Shown here: positions 57,007 through 64,000 of the stretch, piece by piece
How the letters are laid out: each line of letters starts with the position of its first letter
How positions within the stretch are numbered: position 1 is the stretch's first letter
Made by a program: the position numbers and the translations under genes
From: Simmondsia chinensis
Lineage: Eukaryota; Streptophyta; Magnoliopsida; Caryophyllales; Simmondsiaceae
Direction of reading: 5' to 3'
Assembly (NCBI GenBank): GCA_018398585.1
Contig: JAGTTD010000001.1
Span: 6,946,501-7,010,500 of the forward strand
Length of the DNA: 64,000 bases
The notes under the pieces: model-generated
What the model was told of the DNA's origin: nothing
The model's input: the letters and a program-made list of their open reading frames with translations, nothing else
Database searches by the model: none

Positions 57007-58071
57007 ATGGGGGTGTCTATTTTTGTTGATGGATTACCTGAAAGAACGACAAATTCTTGGCTTCAAGATGTTTTTCGTGGCTTTAAGTCAATTTACGATG
57101 CTTTTGTGCTTGTTAAGAAAAGGTTGAGGTCAAGGTTGTCTCATGGCTTTGTCCGGTTTTCGGAGTACGGCGAAGCGGTGCGGGCGATTACATCCATGGA
57201 TGGTACATGGGTGATGGGGGCTAAACTCAAAGTTCAATGGGCTAACCCAATCAGAAGTCCAATTACTACTACTGTGCGAAACCAGCATCAAACTAGGGCT
57301 CCCCGTAAATTTAGGAATGCGGAAGACAGTAAGGATCAGGGGAGGGCTGAGGAGTCTACATCTGTTAACATTCCGAAGATTGTAGTATCAAATACCAATA
57401 CGTGTGTGGAGGCTTGGCTTGAGCGGGCTCTAATTGCGCATACGTCTGAGGAGGCTAGCCTTGATGATGTTCTCACATTTTTCACCGAAAACAATCCCTA
57501 CGGGTTAACTCCTAAAGGGTTAAGCACTTCATCCTTTATCCTGGTATGTGATTCTGTGGACACCCTTGAGTCGTACAGTGGGCTGTGCCTTGAGATTCTT
57601 TTGAGGAAATTCAAAGAGGTTTATAAGTACAACGGCAAGACCCTTGGCTCTGTTGAGAGAAGGGTTTGGATTGAGGTTTATGGATTTCCTCTTCAATGTT
57701 GGTTGAAGGATTGCTTCACTAATATCGCAAAATTGTGGGGTAAGTTCGTCAGAATGGATGCAAGGACGTCCGGTATGAGGTGTGTTGATGTTGCTAGGAT
57801 CCTTATTGACACTTTCTCCACTACATACATTCATCAGACAGTCCAAGTTCAGTCTAATGGGGGATCATGTTTGGTTCTTATCACGGAGGGTAATTCTGAG
57901 GTAATTCCCGACTATTCATCCAAAGTTGTTGCTTTAGCGGCTTTGGCAAGATTGGCCAGGGAACAGGCCTCATTTGCTACGCAGATCAATCGAGATAGTC
58001 ATGACACAATAGTGACACGGCAATACTCGCGGGCAGAATCTCCCCCTGTTCAAATGATGGATGCTGTAGAA

Positions 58072-58419
58072 TGAAAAAAACAAGAAGGTAAAACTACTAG
58101 GAATAATATGATGAGAATTGGATACATTTCTCATTAACAAGAACTCCAATTTATACAAATCCTATGGGAAAAGGAAAAGTCTAACCTAACACTTGCAAAA
58201 GAATCCTAGGCTAGTTAATTACATAAGTAAAAGCAAATAATGAAAGAAATAAACACAAAAAACAAAAAAACTCTCCCTCTCCCTCTTTTAGATCTGGCCG
58301 GTTACCCAAGGCCAATAAATGGGAAAATTAAATTAATACATAGCCTAGTAAATGTGTAGAATACAAGTAAATACATAAATACAAGTATAACAAAAGGAAA
58401 AATTATACTATTTTCAACA
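58072..58419 (-). repeat. Left (3') LTR of the young copia element
   Basis: It runs from tgaaaaaaacaag to attttcaaca. It supplies the TGA stop that now ends the left half of the LINE ORF1. Confidence 0.95.
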
Positions 58420-58596
58420 CTCCCCCTCAAGTTGGAGCATGTAAATTTACAATGCCCAACTTGAAAAGGAAAGAAGAAAATGACGGTGAAGAAAGCCCTT
58501 TAGTAAATATATCAGCCACTTGTCCTGATGTACGCACGAAAGAGGTCGAGATGTCTTTGGCCAACAGCTTCTCTCGAACAAAATGACAGTCGATCT

Positions 58597-60805
58597 CTAT
58601 ATGCTTGGTTCTTTCGTGAAAAACCGGTTCGAGGCTATGTGAAGTGCTGCTTGGTTGTCACAGAATAAAATTGCGGGCTTTTGAACATTAACTGCAAGAT
58701 CCACTAATAAACGTCTCAACCAAACTAACTCGCTTGTCACAGTGGCAATTGCACGGTATTCTGCTTCAGCAGAGGAATGAGAAACAACTGACTGCTTCTT
58801 AGAACGCCACGATATGGGAGCTCCTCCCAAGAAAACAACGAATCCTGTAGTGGATCGTCTGCTAGTAGGACAACCTGCCCAATCAGCATCACAATATGCA
58901 CGAATGTTAAAATCAGAATCATGTGGAAGGAAAATCCCTTGACTCGGTGTCCCCTTGATATATCGAAGTACTCGGAAAGCGGCTTCAAGATTTGGAACTC
59001 TAGGATTGTGGACAAACTGACTAAGTACGCTAACTGCATAACAAATGTCGGGACGAGTAATGGTGAGATATAGAAGTCCTCCTACAAGTCTCCTATATTG
59101 GCCCGGATCCTTAACTAATTCCCCTTCTTCATCACTCAAACGGTGATTTTGAACAATCGGTGTGGCAACCGGTTTCCCACCTATAAGCCCGATTTCACTC
59201 AAGATATCAAGTGCATACTTTCGTTGACTCAAAATTAACCCTTTTTGAGAGCGAGCCAACTCTACCCCGAGGAAATACTTGACTGCTTCTAAATTTTTAA
59301 TGCCAAATTGAACATTAAGCTTTGACTTTACTTCTTCAATATGACTCAGATTGTTCCCGGTAATAACAACATCGTCAACATACACTAGGATAGCAGTATA
59401 CACAGCCCCCTTGTTATAAGTGAAGAGTGAATAATCAGACTTAGACTGGACAAAACCCATTTCAACAAGCGAATTTGTGAATTTCTGATTCCAATTACGT
59501 GAGGCCTATTTTAAACCATAAAGCGATTTTCGCAAACGACAAACTTTACCGGCATGTTATTTTTCAAAACCCTATGGCAATTTCATGTAGACCTCCTCAT
59601 CGAGGTCACCATGAAGAAAGGCATTATTCACATCCAATTGATGCATTATCCAATTTCTGGCTGCCGCAACTGCAAGTACACAACGAACGGTAACCAATTT
59701 AGCAATGGGAGCAAAAGTATCATGATAATCAATGCCTTCTACCTGGGTATAACCTTTGGCAACGAGCCTTGCCTTATACCTCTCAATGCTTCCATCAGCC
59801 TTGTATTTGACTTTATAGACCCATTTCGAGTCTACCGCTCGCTTTCCCGGGGGTAAATCTTATAGTGTCCAAGTCTTGTTTTGTTCTAATGCCGAAATCT
59901 CTTTCTCCATTGCTTCCCTCCAATGAGGCGACTCGACTGCCTATGCAAAATTCTTAGGCTCATCACAAGATGTGATGGCTTGTAGCAAATTAGAATGCGA
60001 GTTAGTAAATCGTGCATTAGAAACATAATTTGATATAGGATACACCATACCTGAGTTAGCCGATGAAGGGGTATCACGAGGATGGGCTATCGAAGGAGGA
60101 ACATCAACCACATAATCTCGATATTTTGTAGGCATGGAACGGACACGAATCGGTCTCCCCGCTTGACCCGCAGCTTCCTCCCCCTCACTGTGCTGACCGA
60201 ACACTGTTCGGTCAGTCACTGCAGCACCGTCATTTGACGGTGCTGCGAGATCCCCTATGGCCCTTGTTTCTCGTGTTTTTATCAAACTCCCTTCGTCGAC
60301 ATAATGAATTAAATCAAAAACATCATTATTTGAGCTATTGTTCTTCCCTTCTTCAACATATGGAAATCTATCTTCGTGAAAAACTACATCACGTGAGATT
60401 ACAATCCTTTTATTGTTTAAGTCACAGACCTTGTACCCCTTTTTGCCATGAGGGTAACCAAGAAAAACACCATGAATTGCTCTACATCCGAAATTATCTT
60501 TACTAGGATCCCTATTGTGAACGTAGCATAACGAGCCAAAAACGCGTAAATGTGTATATGAAGGAATTTTACCAAGTAGTACTTCATATGGGCTCTTGTT
60601 TTGTAGACGAGTTGTAGGCATGAGATTGATAAGATAGGCTGTCGTCAACACGCATTCTCCCCAAAATTGAATAGGAAGACCCGCTTCAAACCTAAGGGCT
60701 CAGGCCACTTCAAGGAGATGGCGATGCTTTCTCTCCACTACCCCATTTTGTTGGGGTGTATCATTGCAGGAATTCTGCACTTGTATGCCCTTTCCTGCAT
60801 AAAAG
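58597..60805 (-). pseudogene. Copia pol, distal part (integrase end, RT, RNase H), frame-broken
   Basis: Reading leftward: integrase end (CNDTPQQNGVVERKHRHLLE, LRVFGSLCYVHNRDPSKDNF, GVFLGYPHGKKGYKV), reverse transcriptase (frame-broken between 59460 and 59941, then ILVYVDDVVITGNN) and RNase H (RAYCDADWAGCPTSRRSTTG, ILFCDNQAALHIASN). A frameshift near 60810, stops near 60700 and 59940, and further breaks at 59460-59940 prevent a full polyprotein. The upstream 642 codons form a separate open frame. Confidence 0.9.
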
Positions 60806-62734
60806 TTAAGTAACGCCAAAAAGGAATTCTGCTCCATTATCACTACGAATTTGTTTAATCTGCGAATTGTACTGAGTTTGTACCATTTCACAAAAATCCA
60901 TGAGGATTTTATGTGACTGAGACTTGTCACGCATCAAATACACCCAAGTACACCTACTAAGATCATCAACGATAGTGAGGAAAAAACGAGCTCCTGTCAT
61001 TGACAACGTACGGTATGGGCCCCAAATATCAACATGAAGCAAATCAAAACAAGCAACAGATTTACTAACGAAAATAGGAAAAGGCAACCGAGTTTGTTTA
61101 GCTCGATGACACGAGTCACAAACATTATCCAAAACAACACCAATGTCCAAACCCGAAAAATTAGACAATTTGTTAAACGGAACATGACCCAATCGTCGAT
61201 GCCACAAAACTCCCTTATTAGTACTACCAACGACTTGAGCGGACTTCGGAATGACAGCGCACTCCATCATGTATAGCCCATCTCGTTCTTTACCCGCTCC
61301 AATCAGCTTCCTCGATGGTAGGTCCTGTATTACACAAAAATTTTTGAAAAATGTCAATGCACAATTTATATCTCTAGTTAATTTGCTTACTGACAACAAA
61401 TTGCAATGAAAGCCCGAAATTTGTAACACATTTTCAAGCATGATGTCATCCGTGATCTTGGCACGTCCAACGTGTGATACTAGCAAACAAGTGCCGTTAG
61501 GTAGTCGAACGGGACGAATCTCGGTATTAACCCTTCTATCAAGTAAAGTAAAATCGGATGGCACCATATGGTCCGTTGCACCTGTATCAATAATCCAACA
61601 ACTACTACCAAACGAACCCTGACCTGTCAAGTTAACGCAAGGGGGACAATTTCCCGAGTTGAGAAGACCCAAAAGTTGTTGATATTGTGAAGCCGAAAGA
61701 CCTACGATCGAGCTCACGTCCGGGGCTCCGGGCTGCTGGTCCGTGGGGGCTGGCAGCAGCAGCTGCTGTCGACCAGCAGCCTCCCACGCCTGCTGCGCAG
61801 TAGCTGCAGCAGGCCTTCCGTTACTGCTGCGTGGTTGCTTCCATCCCAGTGGGTATCCAATTAGCTCGAAGCACCTGTCTCTTGTATGTCCCTGTTTCTT
61901 ACAATATGAACAAACTGGGCGATTATTGCGCTTGGGTTGTGGTCCGTTCACTGACGACGAACCACCTCCCAAAAACATATTAGTCCCTTTAGCAACAAGG
62001 GCTGCAGCCTCTGGTACAACAATGCTACCAGATGCAACACTTTGTTGTTTTTCCTCTTGACAAAGTGTTGAATAGGCACTAGCTACCGAGGGTAAGGGCT
62101 TGGAATTCATCAATTGTGATCTCACAGTAGAAAAAGACGGGTCTAAGCCCATTAAAAAATCAAGTAGTCTCTCCATGCCCCGTATGGCCGCAAAAGCTTG
62201 ACCCGATCCACACGTACATGGAGGAATGGCTACTAGAGTATAAAGCTCATCCCATGGAGCCCTTAATTTCGTGAAATAGTCAAAAATTGACTTATTTTCT
62301 TGTTTTAAAAGTGAAATTTCACGTTTGATTTCATAGATACGAGGAGTGTTCCCTTGAGAGAAACGCTCATTTGGATCTAACCAAATGTCGCGTGCAGTTT
62401 CAAAATATGCTATACTAGCATTGATTTCTTTGGAGACGGAGTTGGTGAGCCATGAAGAGACCATGGAATCACAAGTGCTCCAATTTTCAAAATCCGGTGA
62501 AGACTCATCGGGTTTGACAATGGTTCCATCAAGAAACCCCAGCTTCCTTTTAGCTTTAAAAACTTTGAAGACAGAACGCCTCCAGGCGGGAAAATTAGGT
62601 CCCATTAAAATGTCTTGCACAAAAACGAGACCTGGATTATCTGAGGGGTGTAAGTAAAAGGGTGAGTTCACATCAGGAACGCCCCTTGATTCAACACCAG
62701 GTGCAACAATTTGATTAGTATTTTCTTCCGTCAT
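60806..62734 (-). CDS. Copia gag-protease-integrase frame, 642 codons, open
   Basis: It starts at 62734, the first ATG after the leader. Gag is at residues 1-250 (NFPAWRRSVFKVFKAKRKLG, TPRIYEIKREISLLKQENKS). The zinc knuckle CSYCKKQGHTRDRC is at 275-288. The protease site IIDTGATDHM is at 381-390. The pre-integrase zinc finger begins at LWHRRLGHV, about 510. The integrase core has HVDIWGPY at about 567 and IRSDNGAEF at about 629, where the first two catalytic aspartates lie. The frame then shifts and the catalytic glutamate block lies in another frame. Gag, zinc knuckle and protease are intact, so a truncated but structured product is possible. Confidence 0.9.
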   Translation of the reverse strand: MTEENTNQIVAPGVESRGVPDVNSPFYLHPSDNPGLVFVQDILMGPNFPAWRRSVFKVFKAKRKLGFLDGTIVKPDESSPDFENWSTCDSMVSSWLTNSVSKEINASIAYFETARDIWLDPNERFSQGNTPRIYEIKREISLLKQENKSIFDYFTKLRAPWDELYTLVAIPPCTCGSGQAFAAIRGMERLLDFLMGLDPSFSTVRSQLMNSKPLPSVASAYSTLCQEEKQQSVASGSIVVPEAAALVAKGTNMFLGGGSSSVNGPQPKRNNRPVCSYCKKQGHTRDRCFELIGYPLGWKQPRSSNGRPAAATAQQAWEAAGRQQLLLPAPTDQQPGAPDVSSIVGLSASQYQQLLGLLNSGNCPPCVNLTGQGSFGSSCWIIDTGATDHMVPSDFTLLDRRVNTEIRPVRLPNGTCLLVSHVGRAKITDDIMLENVLQISGFHCNLLSVSKLTRDINCALTFFKNFCVIQDLPSRKLIGAGKERDGLYMMECAVIPKSAQVVGSTNKGVLWHRRLGHVPFNKLSNFSGLDIGVVLDNVCDSCHRAKQTRLPFPIFVSKSVACFDLLHVDIWGPYRTLSMTGARFFLTIVDDLSRCTWVYLMRDKSQSHKILMDFCEMVQTQYNSQIKQIRSDNGAEFLFGVT

Positions 62735-62855
62735 TATGAATTAAACACGAAAAAAACACAAGTAAAAACAAGAGAATAAGTAGAAGACTCACAAATGGAG
62801 TGCACGGCTGGAAGAAGGGAGAAAAAACACAAGCTTGATGATCCCGATTCAAGCC

Positions 62856-62868
62856 TGCTCAGATACCA
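62856..62868 (-). other. Primer-binding site of the young copia element
   Basis: The complement reads tggtatctgagca, one mismatch from the standard initiator tRNA-Met site. Confidence 0.85.
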
Positions 62869-63216
62869 TGAAAAAAACGAGAAGATAAAACTACTAGGAA
62901 TAATATGATGAGAATTGGATACATTTCTCGTTAACAAGAACTCCAATTTATACAAATCCTATGGGAAAAGGAAAAGTCTAACCTAACACTTGCAAAAGAA
63001 TCCTAGGCTAGTTAATTACATGAGTAAAAGCAAATAATGAAAGAAATAAACACAAAAAACAAAAAAACTCTCCCTCTCCCTCTTTTAGATCTGGCCGGTT
63101 ACCCAAGGCCAATAAATGAGAAAATTAAATTAATACCTACCCTAGTAAATGTGTAGAATACAAGTAAATACATAAATACAAGTATAACAAAAGGAAAAAT
63201 TATACTATTTTCAACA
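62869..63216 (-). repeat. Right (5') LTR of the young copia element
   Basis: It is nearly identical to 58072-58419. It would carry the promoter driving leftward transcription of gag-pol. Confidence 0.95.
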
Positions 63217-64000
63217 TAAAACTTAATATAGCTCCACATAGGGGCAGGAATGAGGGTATGTGGGCCTTGGAGCATCCGTTGGGACAGATCTTTATCAATT
63301 GCAATGGTCAATTCTCTTGGGGGTCGGCTTTGGAGTGCTTCTTTCCGCATATGCCAATTCTCCCTCCCGTTGTGCATCCTATATCCATATTCCCATGCCA
63401 GGATGTCCGAGAAAACCAACATCCTCCTCTCCTCCTCCCTTGGGTCGAGGAAGATAACTCTGATGCTTTACAACTTAAGGCTCAGATATCACTTGATGAG
63501 AGTGAAGTTCGAGGAAATACCAGCGATAATGACTCTTCAGACTCTGGTCCCGTTTTCCCTCCAGGCTTCAAGCCTCCGAAATTACCCAGAGACCGTCATA
63601 TAGAGGATAGTACACCGGAGAACTACCACGTGCCCGTGCCGTCTGGGGAGGGACCTAGCTTAACTCGGGGGAAAAAAGGAAAAGTGCAGACGACAAAACA
63701 GGGGAGGCGAGCCCTTAAGTGTAAGGCGAAAGAGAAGGAGAAGCGGGAGCTTCAAGAATTCCTAAAGGACATGTCGCCCAGAAGCAATCCACAGAAGTGG
63801 TCAGAGAACACTAGAAAGAAGAAGAAGAAGAATTTGGTGAATCGGGGCATCTATGTCCCTCATTCTGGTCAAATCGAGGAAGTATGTCAAGTTATAGAGA
63901 TGGAAAAAAGATTAGGCTTGGGTTTTGAGGGTGTTGATCCGGCTTCGATGAGTGCTATTCTATATAGAAGGCTGTGATAGGTTTCTGTGGTTTCTAAGTG

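Larger units (their letters stand above)
58072..63216 (-). mobile_element. Copia retrotransposon, young insertion, minus strand
   Basis: Two 348-bp LTRs (58072-58419 and 62869-63216) differ at about 7 positions, roughly 98% identity. The primer-site complement (tgctcagatacca, 62856-62868) and polypurine complement (ctccccctcaagttgg, from 58420) are in place. Flanking tagaa (58067-58071) and taaaa (63217-63221) match at 4 of 5. The element sits inside the LINE ORF1 in the opposite orientation. Confidence 0.95.
57007..63977 (+). pseudogene. L1-type LINE ORF1 with RRM domain, split by a copia insertion
   Basis: The first part (57007-58071) starts at an ATG and carries an RRM at residues 4-80, with RNP2 IFVDGL at 5-10 and RNP1 LSHGFVRF at 44-51. 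A DUF4283-like domain follows (LEILLRKFKEVYKYNGKTL, VERRVWIEVYGFPLQCW). The second part (63222-63977) is lysine-rich, with VFPPGFKPPK and RKKKKKN. The two parts are separated by the copia element at 58072-63216. Leaving out that element and one duplication copy, the frame stays open from end to end, about 607 codons. RRM-bearing ORF1 proteins are known from plant LINEs of the BNR type and bind element RNA. ORF2 should lie to the right of the window. A stray host RNA-binding gene is a less likely alternative. Confidence 0.75.

Noticed and set aside
56579..57029. Proline-rich genes upstream of the LINE ORF1
   Set aside because: Two overlapping C-rich frames with no conserved domain, in the LINE leader; the RRM-bearing frame from 57007 is the supported one.

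Overview
The window is nuclear DNA from a flowering plant, most likely a eudicot; nothing in it fixes the species. The evidence is Ty1/copia retrotransposons primed by initiator tRNA-Met, a CACTA (En/Spm) transposon with plant-type TNP2 and TNPA genes, plant RTE and L1-type LINEs, hAT, Harbinger and MULE-type elements, and decayed fragments of plastid genes (ndhD, ccsA, ndhB, probably rpoC2). I found no intact ordinary host gene. This is a nested transposable-element region that is AT-rich between elements.

Layout. 1-5190: minus-strand copia remnants (LTR, RNase H, integrase/RT pieces), one LTR split by a GGGTC-rich insertion. 5191-11463: mostly unassigned DNA, including a (TA)n-flanked fold-back element holding two 5S-rRNA-headed SINEs. 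11464-25525: a complete 14-kb CACTA transposon with matching termini, a TCA target duplication, subterminal repeats, a palindromic 83-bp minisatellite and decayed TNP2 and TNPA genes. 25529-33967: remains of a minus-strand LTR element with a roughly 3-kb LTR, carrying a 5'-truncated RTE LINE (14-bp target duplication) and a full-length 5S-headed SINE (16-bp target duplication). 33968-43300: a hAT transposon remnant whose transposase is split by an RTE LINE and which lies beside a mosaic of plastid fragments. 43886-44543: a MULE-type MITE. 44814-50079: a complete but nonsense-riddled copia element with 163-bp LTRs and ATAAA duplications. 50288-54590: a GAGCC-rich hAT-like element containing a deleted copia element, whose left LTR contains a small poly(A) retroinsertion. 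55214-56294: a Harbinger/Tourist-type element. 57007-63977: an L1-type LINE ORF1 with an RRM domain, split by a young copia element at 58072-63216.

How the parts relate. The most notable system is a non-autonomous/autonomous pair. Four SINE copies have a head that is plainly 5S ribosomal RNA, including its internal RNA polymerase III promoter, and a tail that matches the 3' ends of the two RTE LINEs here. This implies 5S-driven transcription and retrotransposition by the RTE enzyme. The two CACTA genes are the usual TNPD/TNPA pair of that superfamily, and the AACCGTTGCAT-type subterminal repeats are the expected binding sites for the TNPA product. All autonomous genes in the window carry stops or frameshifts, except the first 642 codons of the 58-63 kb copia element and the two halves of the L1 ORF1.
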